This document shows, piece after piece, positions 10,279 through 22,058 of a stretch of DNA of 64,000 bases. The stretch's first letter is position 1, and every line of letters begins with the position of its first letter. The notes under the pieces were generated by a model that ran no database searches, had not been told where the DNA came from, and saw only the letters and a program-made list of their open reading frames with translations. This DNA comes from Chenopodium formosanum. Taxonomy: Eukaryota > Streptophyta > Magnoliopsida > Caryophyllales > Amaranthaceae. Location of the stretch: contig CM044867.1 of the NCBI GenBank assembly GCA_024500155.1, positions 25,617,632 to 25,681,631 on the forward strand, written 5' to 3'. A program made the translations under genes and the position numbers.

Positions 10279-13200
10279 TGAGGATTAAGAGGTGAACTTC
10301 TCTATGTTCTTTGTCCATAACGTGAGCTTTCCTGACTATTTTAAATGTTGGATGGTGAACTGTTGATTTAGTTAATTCCATACTCGACTTGGATTGGCAA
10401 TCTTTGTAACTGTCTTGCGTTTCCATGTTTACTTTGTAGCAGTGTTTGTGTTAATGGTTGCAAATTGCAATTGATGCATACTGATTTAGTTTAACAATTT
10501 ATGTCCTTATTGGCTTTAAATTAGGTATGAATTATCAGCCGTGTGAACTGAGAAGGATGGTTCAGAAAGCCTAGAGAGTGAAACCTACAAGGCTGTAGGC
10601 CAATACACAATGTGTATAGTGATACTTATAACCATGTTTACTTTATTGGCATTTGGATGATAATACCATTCTACATGTTCACATTGTTAAAACCATAAAA
10701 TCCACAACTGTGCAAATTTTTTTGAGCTTAATTCTCAGAATACCTAATACACGGATATTTAATTTAGTGTGATATGCAATTTGCTGCCAAACTGCCTTTG
10801 CCTACACGCCGTATGTGCGGGATTAGAGTATTTGGTAACACCGTAGATGCTGGTCAGTGACCTATATATGAAGACAATTGCTGCATATAAAATTTGAGCA
10901 AATAGTACAATATTTTCCCAAGGTGGATCGGTGGAGTTTTTTACGCGTAGTATTTAAGAAAGTGGATGGAGTAGTAAAGAGATTTACTGCCAGGAGCCTG
11001 CAGTTTGCACAAATTTTAAGCATCTTTATGTCTAATAAGACTATGTATAGAATCATATTCTACTCCCAGTTTTGAATAGGGAAGCAACAGATAAAGAAAA
11101 TAAGGAGGAAACCTTGGGCATGTACCGGATAATAATCTTACTTTATGATCGTTTATAAAACATTCGGCACTCCACCACAAGTGCTGTTAGGTTCGAAAAT
11201 GTGTGGAGAACGGTTCTAACTTCTAAGCAAAATCAAAGTGGAGTCATCGGTGTTACTTATGAGCTTTGTCGAAATTCGCCAGTTGGAGGTTTCTTCGAGT
11301 ACTCTGAGGATCGCCTAAACTCAAAAAACATTTTGACTCAAACCCTCTGCCTAAAAGTTGCCATATGTCTAGGGTCTGTTTGTAACCTGGAAGCTATTTT
11401 TCCATTTAGTTGTAATTTATACCTAGCAGCACATATACCGTATATTGGATCTTGTATCAGTGAAATCAATATGAAGTGTTAAGTGTTGAGTATAAGAGAG
11501 AGAGCCTCAGTTGTAAAGCTCGAAAACTCTGGGTTTAAGAGAGAGAGAGTGCGCGTTGAGGTGGAAGCTTTCATAGAGTGTTGAAAGCTCATAAGCTTTA
11601 TTCATCATCTCATTATCTCTCCATAGTAGATTGAAAGGTTTTGAGTTTCCCACAGAAATTCTCTCGTTGTCCCTTTCATATTTGGTTGCTTGCTCGATTG
11701 TCTTTTTTGTTGTTAATGTGTGAGTTATCTCATAGTTGTACTCTTTATTTTCCTGACATTGAGCTCTCTTTAATCTATATGTTCTTTGTTCTTTGTGGTT
11801 TTCACTGAATCATATTTGCTGCTCCATATGGCCATTTATTCCTACCACATTTATTCAAATTTATAAATTAGGTGCTATCTAGAGAGAATCATGTGAAATA
11901 GTAGCATTCATTGCATTTGGAGAGGATGAGAAGAGGCTATATATTATTTGGTGCTAAAAAGTCTGTTTGGATCAAGATTGCATTTGGCAAAGGGCTTAAT
12001 GAAAGAGTTTGCTGAAACTAATAAGATAGCTATCAACTTCACAGTATGTTATGTGTTAACCACTAGCTGAAACATGGGTAATCTTAAACTACTTTGCACT
12101 CTTTTTTTTCCGTAACACTGTCACCATATTTTCCTCTTGTTCCTCACTGGATCATGTTTGCTGCTTTATTTGGTCTATAATTCCTATCTCATATATTCAA
12201 TTTATAAATTTTGGTGCTTCTTAGAGAGAATTGTATGAAATGGTAGCATTTTTTGCTTTGCAAAGAATTTTGGAGAGGATGAGAAAGAGAAGATAGATAT
12301 TAATTGGTGCTAATATGTCTATTTGGACCAAGAGTTCATTTGGCAAGGGCTTAATGAACGAGTTAGCTGAAATTGAGCTGAATAAGTAAGCTGTAGACCT
12401 CACAATATGTTTATCACTAGCTAAAACATGTTTGTTTTTTATTTTTCATTTTCTCAATAGTCAAAACTGGTTGTTTTATACCGTATATATTTTAAAAGAA
12501 AATAAGGGCACTTTTACTGTTTGTATCTACTACCTAATTCAATAGTTCATTTTACATATAGAACACACCACATTGTGTTAGCTTATCAGTTTTTAGTCTA
12601 TAGCTTCAACTTTTAGCTTGCTTTCTAGCTCGTTCTGCAAAATAGAGCCAATAGTACCATCACTGGAAGTTGTATCAATTTTAGTCATAGTATGTTATTG
12701 TGGTGCAAATTTTTGCCTTAGTATGTTCCATCTATGATGTAACGTTTTAGCCTCTATTTGGGATAGAAAAAAGAAACAATAACGTGCAATTGGAATAAGT
12801 AACTTTCTTAACGATATTGTTGGGAAATTAGTTGGACATGGGATTGCTTGAGTGAATAATTCATAAACTTTTAGTCATTTGTTTGTATTCATTCTCACCT
12901 AGATAGTTTTCTGCAGCAAATGTTTATGATAATTACACCTTATATGGTGACAAATTGACAACTACCATATCAAAATAAGTTAAATTGTTTGATGATTAAG
13001 TGCTCATGAATATGATAAAGTTTAATATATGCATTGACCGGCTAACTGGGCTTACTGCTCTATTCTCTTAGTTAGGCATCAGATTCAGAGGATGTGCATG
13101 ATTAACTGTTATTCCCTTGCATCTTAATAGATGAAATGGACCATGATTGCTTACATATCTTGAAGCTTACAAGGTGCATTGCTGATTGCTGATCTCTTTC

Positions 13201-13475
13201 TTGCAGTCTGCATGGTTGTCTGCTGTGTGGACGACTGGTTCCGGGAAGAATGGACCATTGTATATGAGCAGCGAGCTAATCATTTATATTCCAACTTATT
13301 AGTGTTTGTATTTTAGGCTGTTGTATGTACCCTTATGTTAGGATTTTTAGATACTTTAACCATGTGTTGGGAATTGGGATAGTGCATTGTCTTTGCTGTA
13401 TTTTATTATAGAATTTAGCAAAGATATGTTGCAATTTTGCAATGGACTTGAGCTATATTTATATAAAAGGAAAAA
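10279..13475. other. MED11 3' region and intergenic DNA
   Basis: No second gene is supported. The 93-codon frame at 11201-11482 has no recognisable domain. An acceptor-like site at 13200-13206 precedes a short non-coding stretch that could be a distal 3'-UTR exon of MED11, but this is speculative. A diverged direct duplication occupies 11809-12427 (listed separately), and a GA-rich stretch lies near 11492-11548. Confidence 0.45.
11809..12427. repeat. Diverged direct duplication of about 280 bp
   Basis: 11809-12078 and 12141-12427 share a colinear series of blocks: TTTGCTGCT, TATTCAA then TTTATAAATT, a GGTGCT/CTTAGAGAGAAT block, TTTGGAGAGGATGAGAA, TTTGGCAA then GGGCTTAATGAA, and an ACTAGCT-AAACATG end. 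The copies differ by many substitutions and small indels, so the duplication is old. It is non-coding as far as can be seen. Confidence 0.7.
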
Positions 13476-13647
13476 GCTAACGAACGCCCTGTGAGCGTTT
13501 GATAAGCTAGCTAAAAGTAGAAAGATTAAATTTAAATTAACATTATTTATACCGATCGATGCGTGATTTTGTCATGTTTTCCCAAATTAATACCATTTTA
13601 GGTAATATTTTAAATGTTTATCCAATGCCCCGGGAGCATTCGTTAGC
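13476..13647. mobile_element. Small inverted-repeat element (MITE-like), 172 bp
   Basis: Begins GCTAACGAACGCCCTGTGAG and ends with the near-inverse of it (GGGAGCATTCGTTAGC), giving imperfect inverted ends of about 30 bp. No coding frame. The target duplication is unclear, so the superfamily is not assigned. Confidence 0.65.
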
Positions 13648-15389
13648 AAGACCCTATATAAAAAGACCAACTATTTACATTTATGTTTGTGTTTCAAAAT
13701 GTTTTTACTATCTTTAAATTAAAATAGGCTTTTATTACTAACACAGTTATTATGCATGGTCAAATTTAAAATGGAAGGATAGTGGTCTAGGAAATCTGGT
13801 CAAAAAAAGAAATTGAATAGGTGATTAAGAACTTGTTCTCTTCGCCTTAAAAAAAAATTAGTAAAAACTAGTGAATTAATTAGTAACTTCATTTTAGTGA
13901 ATTAATTTTTCGTAAAAACTAGTAACTTTAAAGAGCAATTATAGTTTATTAGAATAACTAAAATAAGTTTTAATTAGTAAAGATAATTTAAGTGTAGCAA
14001 AATCATTTTAGTTTAATAAAATTTATTTCAATTTAACAAAAATGAGGTGAAAAAAATAGGGCCTAAGTGGAAAAATCAAATACCGATCGATGACAAATCA
14101 CACATGTATTTTGTGTGTGTTTTTTTTAGGATAAAGTATAACTCTTATCCACTCAATACTGTAATAATTTTAGAAACAATGAACTTAAATTGTAAAATAA
14201 TCTTCTATTTTTTTATTTAATTTTTACTTATATATATGCTTTATACTATATAATAGCCCTTGGTATATGGGATTTTATTATAATGAATGCAAAAAAGATA
14301 AGCAAAATCAATGAAGAACACACACATTTATGTGGTACATTAACAACACGATGGTTACGTCCATAGACAAGGGAGTGGAAAAGTTAAATTGATTTTGAAG
14401 AAATTCATATTACAAATTGATATTAAATATCACGGTATGAACAATCAACAAATTCAAAAATCCTCCTCACGATATCAAACTAAGTATTCTACCTTTGTTT
14501 GGCCGGTCGCCCTAACCTATTTCAAAGTTAATACATATTTCAGACATATTTTAACAGATTAAATCATTGAATATTTGTTATTAGTTTAATATAATCATCA
14601 CAACACAAAAATGTAAATTATACAAGGTTACAAGAGCACTAGATAACACAACATGAGTTCTTCTCAAAATTCCACAAATTCAATACAAACGTTTATCAAC
14701 ACTTACCCACTTTTTAGGGAGTAAAAAGATAGAGAAAGCTCTCCATTGAAGAGGTTTCCCTCTAGCCCATTCTAATTCTTTGCCCCCTCCCTTCTTCCCC
14801 ATCCTCTCAATTCTTCCATGCTTAGGTTAACTCAATTGTTAAAATTTGTGACTTTATTTTGGAAGGTTTATTTATTTATTTATTTTTATTATAATTATAT
14901 TAAGCTAGGATTCTTACTTCTTTGGCATTGCATTTTTTGATGCTTTAGAATTATATTTTCCTTTATTATGGCAGATTGATATTATTGGCTTAGAATTTTA
15001 TTCTATGACAATTTGTTTTTGAAATTATAATTTAAATGCTCTTGTTTTATGACTATCATGGATCTTCTCCTAGCCTTCTTGTAATTAGTTTATTTATTTT
15101 ATTTATTCCTTTTTTCTTTTGTAATTTTTATCCTTATGATCATTCTTTGAGATAGGGGACTATTATGATTTGAGTATCTTTTAATTAAAGTATTAATTAA
15201 AATAAAAAAAAATCCATAAGTTTAAAGCCCGTATTAGTAATTGTGTCAAAAGATGATGATTCAGATTTTTATTTTTATGGACACAATAATTAAGCATGAC
15301 TCAAATTTGAAACAAACCAGACTTGACCCAATCCACCAAACCTGACCTAATTACCCCAAATGACACCTCTACTTATTAGCCAACTCTTG
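13648..15389. other. Intergenic AT-rich DNA with possible LTR remnant
   Basis: No gene seen. Around 14310-14400 the words ACACACACATTTATGTGGTA and GGTTACGTCCATAGAC resemble the conserved leader/LTR wording of plant Copia elements, suggesting an eroded LTR; no ends can be drawn. Confidence 0.35.
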
Positions 15390-15675
15390 ACTACAACTAG
15401 AGCTGGCAATTTGGGTAAACGGGTCGGGTAAGAATGGGTTGAGTCAATTCGGGTTAATGCTGTAACCTATGCGGGTCGAGTTTGGCCTGGGTTGGGTCAT
15501 GCTTGAGTCGGGTCATGTGAGGTCTTACATCTTATCGGGTTTGGGTCGGGTTTAGGTCGGGTTAATATTAGGTCGGATTACATTCGGGTCAGGTGAATAA
15601 TAGGTCATGTTCGGATTCGGGCATCAAAATATTGGGTTAATCTGGGTTTAAGGTTGATATCAGGTCGGGTCATAT

Positions 15676-18175
15676 TGTAATACCCCATATTTTTATACGT
15701 ATTTTATTTAAAATATGCATTTTGTAAAAGTTTTTAAATAATTTTAATGTTTTAATTATGGTATTTAATTATTTATTCTATATAAGTTTGGAAATATTTT
15801 ATAAAAGGAAAGTTATTTAATTAATTATTTTATAAAAGTTAGGGTTTATTTTAAGAAAGTTTTATTTTAACAAGTTTTATTAGGAAGGGGAGTAGGAAAG
15901 AGTAAAGAAGGAAAGTTTAGGTAAGGAGAGAAAAGGAGTATAAATATTCATACACTTGAAACTTTGCCCAGAGTGGAGAAAATCCAAGGTAAAGTTTCTC
16001 TCCCTTCTCCTTTATCTTTTTTTCTTTCTTTCTTTCTTTTTCTCCTTCCCCTTCCTTTATTGGCACGGCCGGCCACCACCATCACCACCAGCCACCACCG
16101 CAGGCCATTGGTGAACGGCCAGCAGCCGCGGCAGCAGCCCAGCCGTGTTGTGGTGGCTGCGCTGTCGGTTTTGTAGAAAAAAAATAATTAATTTTTGTTT
16201 TAAATTCTTAATTAATCTTGAATCTAATTTCTAATTATGGGTTTTGTGAATTATATTATGATTTTTTATTATAATTAGTATGTAATTTAATTTTTCAGAT
16301 TTTGATTCTAATTAAAAGCCCCAATTTTGAAACCCTAGATTCATAAATTGTAGATTATTGAAAGAATATGATTTCGGGTGATTCAAACCTTTAATTTAAG
16401 TGTTCTAAAGTATACTTACAGCAAATTTTCATTAGTATTGAATGCTAGAATTTTTGGTAGTATGCTAAAAGTTAAGTTTCTTTAAGGAATTTTAATTACC
16501 CATTATTTGGGATTAAAGTATGGGGTTTTAAATAAAATTTCAGCATGTTTTTAATTATTTTTGGGTGGTTTTAAAAGCGTATATATTGCTTGAAATTTGT
16601 GAGAGTTGATATTTACGCCTTCTTATGATTTTGGTTTGTAGGAGAATTCCAATTAAGTGATTTCGCTTAGTTGTGGCGATTCTAAGATCATATTCAACGT
16701 ACGTTCGCGTACTTAGCATACTTATGAGTGATGTAGTAGCATGATTGGTTTGGCTAATTAAATTACAAGTAGTATCATGCTAAGATTTTATGTTTGGAAT
16801 TGTGAATTATTGATGTAGGTGGTTGAATTGTGAAGCATGATTTATTTGTGATGGATTATGGATTGGAAATTTTTTTTTTTTTGCATGTTTTATATGAACT
16901 ATACTTTTATTTATGGCATGTTAGAGTGCATGTTTAATTAAACTACATGTTTATGAAAAGGAATTTTATTATGGTTCATATAATTTTTATTGATGCTATA
17001 AGCATGGGAAAGGAGCTATACAAGTGTTTATGTACATGAGGAATAAATTGTATGTTGAGTGCACTTAAGATGTTTCCAACACCGAGGGATAGGATTTGTG
17101 GCGCTTAATGCGTTTAAGGTGTCTTTGACACCGAGGTAGATTTAAAAAGGGTTCAACATTAAATATTATATGGTCACTAATTATTCAAGAATTAAATTGG
17201 TGTGTTTGATTAATTGAATAATTATTGTTGATTGAATGAGTATGTTTTGAGAATCATCACCAAGTCTAATATTCTGTAAATAACGTAAAGTGAAAGAGAT
17301 TACGCACCAAAACTCTTGGAACGTGTATACCTTGAGTATGAACATATGGGGTTTTATATTTAACCATAACTTCTACTGGAGTACAAGACGCTGTACATTC
17401 CTTTTTATTGTTATTATTATGCGCAAGAATTCCGCCACCTATGAGTGGTCTTGATGCTAGCATGATTAGCTCCCGTGTCAGTAACCTCATTAATTTGGGG
17501 GGAGGTTGAGTGGGAAACCCATTCGATGCGTAATCAATGCTAAATAAATTATTTAGTTGTCTAGTTGAGAAGTTTTGTTGATTGTTGTGTGCTTGTAAAC
17601 AGGTGCATTGAGGTAAGTGTGTGTTGATAGGTGAAAGCATGTTAGTGTATTTAAATACGCTTATGTACTCAGTTTTGCTGATTGTGTGTTTATTGGCCTT
17701 GTATTTACCTTGGCCCTATGATGACCCATTTTCAATGGAGAGTAGTGGAAACAAGAGAGATAAGCTCTTCAGGTATTGAAACATATTTATGACGGGGCAT
17801 GAGTGAAGAGCGAATCATGTTAGTTTCTATTAGTTTATGATATGTCTTATGCTTTGATTAGTTATGATATTATTTATGTGTGGGATTAACGCAAAGTTTT
17901 GGATTTGGTTTGGTTTTAATAAGGGCCTATAATGGTTCCAAGTTGTAGGTTGATTTTGTTTGGCTTCGTTCGTCTTTGGTTTTGACTTTACTTTCGTTTG
18001 GTTGACTTTTAAGTTGGCTTGTTTTGAATGGTTTTGATTTTAGTCTTCCGTGGTGTATCTTTGATAATTGCCTTAATCGTTTTCACGGTGACGGTAATGT
18101 CTTAGATATTCCAAATTCAAGTTTTTAAAGAGTAAAACAAGTATTTTAAAGGAAAGGAATTTCTACGGTGTTACA
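15676..18175 (+). mobile_element. Solo-LTR-like element, copy 2 (2.5 kb), nested
   Basis: Starts TGTAATACCCC and ends CGGTGTTACA. It is flanked by the exact 5-bp target duplication CATAT (15671-15675 and 18176-18180). It belongs to the same family as 1415-4263 in the opposite orientation. On the plus strand a TATAAATA at 15939-15946 is followed by a pyrimidine-rich and then GC-rich stretch (16000-16170), as expected for an LTR promoter and leader. No retrotransposon protein frame is present. It sits inside the GGGTCGGGT repeat, and the same site in the sister repeat near 47655 lacks it. Confidence 0.85.
15939..15946 (+). promoter_or_regulatory. TATA box inside solo LTR copy 2
   Basis: TATAAATA about 265 bp into the LTR, followed after roughly 30 bp by a plausible initiation region. 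Its role is inferred from position and from the matching minus-strand TATA-like site in copy 1. Confidence 0.5.
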
Positions 18176-18881
18176 CATATCGGGTTCAGTTATATTTTTT
18201 GGGTCGGTTTGTTAACATCTCATGTAATGACGTTCACATTTAATCATTATCAATTTCTTCATTTATTGTAAGAGAAATAATTTCAGAGAAGTTTAAATTC
18301 GAGCTAATAAGTTCGGTAAGTTTAGATAAGATATATATACATTATAAGTTCATACGATTTCCAGTAAAATTTGGGTTGGGTCAATAAAAAGTCGGGTTTA
18401 ATTTGGGTCGGGTCCATAACAAGTCGGGTTGATTTCGGGTCGAGTTGAATTTCGAGTCGGGTTAGTAATAGGTCGGGTTAAATTCGGGTCGGGTTGAATT
18501 TAGGTCAGGTTAAATTCGGGTTAAAACGGGTTTGGGTCGATTTCGGTTCAAGTCGGGTTCGGTTCAGGTTAATACTTTACGGGTTACATTCGGGTCGGGT
18601 CATTTCCAGATCGGTTCATGTTTGGGTTCGGGTCTCAAATACTCGGGTCAACTCGGGTCTAGAGTTAGTTTCAGGTCGATTAAAGTCGGGTTTGGGTCAC
18701 CATTTTTTCGGGTTCAGACGAGTCGGTTAATAATCGAGTTCGGGTCGGGTCAGCTTTTGACAGCTCTAACTAGAGGTGTGCAAAAACTGACTCAAACCTG
18801 AGACCCGACCTAATTAGTGAAAACTCCTCTAACTAGGCCTCTAACTACAACACCTTAAAAACTCACATATTAGTGATTTAT

Positions 18882-19112
18882 ACTCCCTCCATCCCTTACT
18901 ATTTGCCCCAAAGCTAATATTTGGGTCAAACTTTCAATACTTTAACCATTAATTTTCATGAATCTAGAGAAAAGAACATAATCATGTGAGATCTTGCTGG
19001 ATTTATTTCATAGTATATATTATTAATATTACGTAAAAAAATAGAGATGTACACATCTTAAGACGCGTTTTAAAAATTACAAAAGTCAAATGAGGCAAAA
19101 ATATAGAGCGTT
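18882..19112. mobile_element. Degenerate Stowaway-like MITE
   Basis: The left end reads TACTCCCTCCATCCCTTACT, the standard plant Stowaway terminus. The right partner is eroded (a GGCAAAAATA-like stretch near 19092 pairs with TATTTGCCCC). No coding capacity. Confidence 0.5.
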
Positions 19113-19153
19113 AGAATGTACCATTTAAAATATAATTACATAAATTTATAGCA

Positions 19154-19409
19154 CTCCCTCCGTTTTTTTTTTATATGCATCACTTTGAAAATTGCACTAT
19201 TCACATGCTATGGTTGACTCAATTTTTTCACCTCTAAAAAATGAATAAATGTTATATATTATATATCATTAGATTCGTCATAATGTCTAATTTCATAATA
19301 TAATTTTGTTACAATTTTTACAAATACACAATTAAATATATTTAAGATCAAAGTAGCGCTTCGGCAAATGTGCCGGTCAAACTGATGCATATAAAAAAAA
19401 CAGAGGGAG
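19154..19409. mobile_element. Stowaway-like MITE, 256 bp
   Basis: Starts CTCCCTCCGTTTTTTTTT and ends AAAAAACAGAGGGAG, with ATATGCATCA / TGATGCATAT continuing the inverted repeat inward. The right flank is TA as required for Tc1/mariner insertion; the left flank is CA, one change from TA. Lies about 190 bp upstream of the phytocyanin TATA box. Confidence 0.8.
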
Positions 19410-19597
19410 TACCATTTTAGGGAGTCACTAAGAAAAAAAAAAAAAAAACTTATCAAATTCCAAATCTTGGAATCTCCCCCAAGTATATTTGTTAGTTGAA
19501 AATAACAAACTATGGTACAGGTGGCTCATCGCGATTGGACGCAACGCTCACACAACAAAACTCAAAGAGGCGGGAAACAGAGCTACTACAGCTCTAC

Positions 19598-19604
19598 TAT
19601 AAAT
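19598..19604 (+). promoter_or_regulatory. TATA box of the phytocyanin gene
   Basis: TATAAAT about 480 bp before the start codon, just ahead of a pyrimidine-rich stretch with TCTTCTCTC words typical of plant transcription starts. The first exon would be non-coding and end at about 19696 with GGTTTAG followed by a GTAAAA donor. Confidence 0.6.
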
Positions 19605-19750
19605 TTCTGCCATTTCTTCTCTCATTTGCTCTTCTTCTTCCTCAATCCATTATCTTCTCTTTCTCTCTCTAGAAAACTCCTCTAAACAACTGGTTTAGGT
19701 AAAAATTTCTCCAAAAATAATCGTTGCTTGCTCGTACGATTATTTAATTT

Positions 19751-20057
19751 TGATGATATTATTTGTTTAATTGCTGTTGTTTTCTTCAATCGATTATCTC
19801 TCTTTACTTTTTAGTTCGATTGATGCAATTTCTTTCAATTTTGATAGTAATTTCGTTGATTCTATCAAATTGTTGTTTGTTTTTGCAGGAAATTTTCAAG
19901 AAAGTTCGATTATGTAATTTGAATGATATTATTTGTTTAATTGCTGTTGTTTTCTTCAATCGATTATCTCTCTTTAATTTTCAGTTCATTGTTGCAATTT
20001 CGTTCAATTTTGACAATAATCTGGTTGATTTCATCAAATTATTGTTGTTTTTTGCAG
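19751..20057 (+). repeat. 170-bp tandem duplication in the 5' leader of the phytocyanin gene
   Basis: Two copies with a 170-bp period start at 19751 and 19921 (GATATTATTTGTTTAATTGC in both). Each copy ends with its own pyrimidine tract and TTTTGCAG acceptor (AG at 19887-19888 and 20056-20057), followed by GGAAATTT. The copies are about 85-90% identical by eye. The leader intron therefore has two candidate acceptors. Confidence 0.85.
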
Positions 20058-20081
20058 GAAATTTCTTCAAGAAGTGGAAAA

Positions 20082-21270
20082 ATGAAAGGAATGATGAGTA
20101 CAGCATCAACTGTGAAGGCGATAATTGTGATTCTGATATTGTCGGCGATTATGTTTCGGTGTGTATCGGCTGCTGTTAATCATACAGTTGGTGATTCTTC
20201 AGGCTGGGATCTCTCCTCCAATATCTCGCTCTGGTCTTCTTCTACCTCTTTCGTCGTTAACGACTCCCTCGGTATCTCTCTCTTCTTCTAATTCAAGCTT
20301 CCTTGAAATTCTTTGACGATTGCTATATTATTGAATTTTTGCTTGAAATCACTTTACCTCTGGTTTATCTTCTTGAAAATTTAATTGTTTTTATTTTTCA
20401 TTTTATTTAAATTTGGCTCAATTATCGTATATTTACAACTATACTAGTGATTTTGCGGTAGCTTGATCATGTTTGTTCACTATTATGGATTGTTATTTTG
20501 TGAATTGGTGTAAGTAGTAGATGATTTTATTTTAAGTTGTGGATTTACTTTTTTAAAATTTGTCTAACTTTTTATGGTGGATTCTGTTATTTTGAAATTT
20601 GGTCTAATTTTTTTTGGTTGATTCTGTTATTTTGAAATTTGGTCTAATTTTTTTGGTGTTATTAATCATATAATTTAGTCGCTAATTTTATGGATTGTTT
20701 ATGGAAAATGTAGGTTTGTAAATTGGTTTATTTAAGTAATGAATGTGATTATGATTAACCTTGTTGAATAACAAGCTTATTAGTATCTGGATTCATGGCG
20801 GATTTAATAATGTATGGTTACGCTACATGACTATTGCAGTGTTCAACTACACCCCAGATCATGACGTCATTGAAGTTACTAAGTCGGATTTTGCTACATG
20901 TCGCACCACCAGCCCTATATCGACCTATGATGATCCCAATGGGCAGACAGTGATCTTGCTCAGCCAGCCTGGTTGGAGGTACTTCGTCTGTGGCAGGCTT
21001 GGCCACTGCTCCATGGGTCTGAAGCTTAGTGTCGAGGTTCTTTATCAGGATAACCCACTTGACCAGACCCCACAGTCCAACAGTGCAGCGGCTCAGCCAG
21101 TGCAGCCTGGTAGCACCCCGACAGAAGGCAGTGGTTATGGAGATCATGATAAGCATGACCCACATTTATCTCGTGGTTACAGTAACCTCAATTCAGACAA
21201 TTCAAGCAGGTACTTGCTGCAACTGGAGATCACCATCATCGGAATTGTGTGCCTATACTATCTTTGCTGA
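20082..21270 (+). CDS. Phytocyanin (blue-copper, uclacyanin/early-nodulin-like)
   Basis: Two exons, 20082-20271 and 20840-21270, join across a GT-AG intron within the codon for Val64 to a 206-residue protein. Residues 1 to about 30 form a signal peptide (hydrophobic run, VSA then AV). A single plastocyanin-like domain covers roughly 31-131, with copper ligands His71 (NYTPDHDV), Cys114 and His119 (YFVCGRLGHC) and the structural disulfide pair Cys84-Cys120. The position normally holding the axial Met or Gln is Leu124, with a Met two residues earlier. A Pro/Ser/Gln-rich linker and a hydrophobic tail (about 189-206) suggest a GPI anchor, so the protein should sit on the outer plasma membrane facing the wall. 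Its exact redox role is unknown. The start is the first ATG after the leader acceptor at 20057. Confidence 0.9.
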
Positions 21271-22058
21271 AGGTTGGCATTCAAAATCAGGGTTGTTTGA
21301 TTACTTCTCTTGATAATACAGAGCTGTGGAGTCGAAAAAACTTTTTGCAAAGGCAACTAACAAGCTATCTAAGTACTATTGGTAGCTCTAGTACATAATA
21401 ATAGTAGTAGCAGCTGCGAGTCTGCAACATTAGTTCAGCAACCGAACTTGCCCCCTGATGAATTATGTGAATCGTCAGGCTGATTCTGATGAATGAGACA
21501 TTTTCATCTGTAGTTTCGCCATTGTCAATGAATTACTTGCTAGGTATTTTCTAATTTCTATATCTTCAAGACATAATCCATTATCTACTGACAAATAACC
21601 TGTTTATCACGCATTACAAACTACAGATTCCAATCACATACAATCGTTGCCAAATTAAAATAAGTTCAATCATGTTATAGAAGAGATGCTGCTTATAAAA
21701 GATTAAGGTGATATTCGTATTAAATTTTTATCAAATCATTCATATTGTGTATTTTCATTTACATTTGAAAGCTATCTGAATGGTATCCCATAGTCATTAT
21801 ACGTTGAGAAATTGAATACAATGGCACCCTGTACAGCAATTAATTCTTGAACCCCCTTGAATTACAATGGACCTAATTTTAAATTTTTAACTGCAGAAGC
21901 CATGTTATACAATCTCATGAAAACAATAACATCTCCAACTTTCCTTCAATATCCAGATAGAATAACTGAAAGCAAATCCCATGATGCATTTTCATTTCAC
22001 AAATTTCCTCGTATGTTGCGAGTTGCCAATACATGAAGGTAGCCAAAGAATATCAACG
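21271..22058. other. Convergent intergenic region
   Basis: Holds the 3' ends of the phytocyanin gene (from the left) and the helicase gene (from the right), which face each other. Nothing else recognised. Confidence 0.6.

Larger units (their letters stand above)
15398..18768 (+). repeat. GGGTCGGGT-rich repeat element, copy A (interrupted)
   Basis: The outer ends form the inverted pair TAGAGCTGGCAA (15398) and TTGACAGCTCTA (ending 18768), similar to hAT-type termini. The body is built of GGGTCGGGT/CAGGTCGGGTTA words. It is split by the solo LTR at 15676-18175; without that insert the element is about 870 bp. The 8-bp flanks (15390-15397 and 18769-18776) match at only five of eight positions, so a hAT assignment is tentative. 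A sister copy lies at 46806-48210. Confidence 0.65.

Noticed and set aside
18494..18801. Gly/Ser/Val/Arg-rich frames of 78-89 codons
   Set aside because: Translated GGGTCGGGT repeat; open only because of the repeat's composition.
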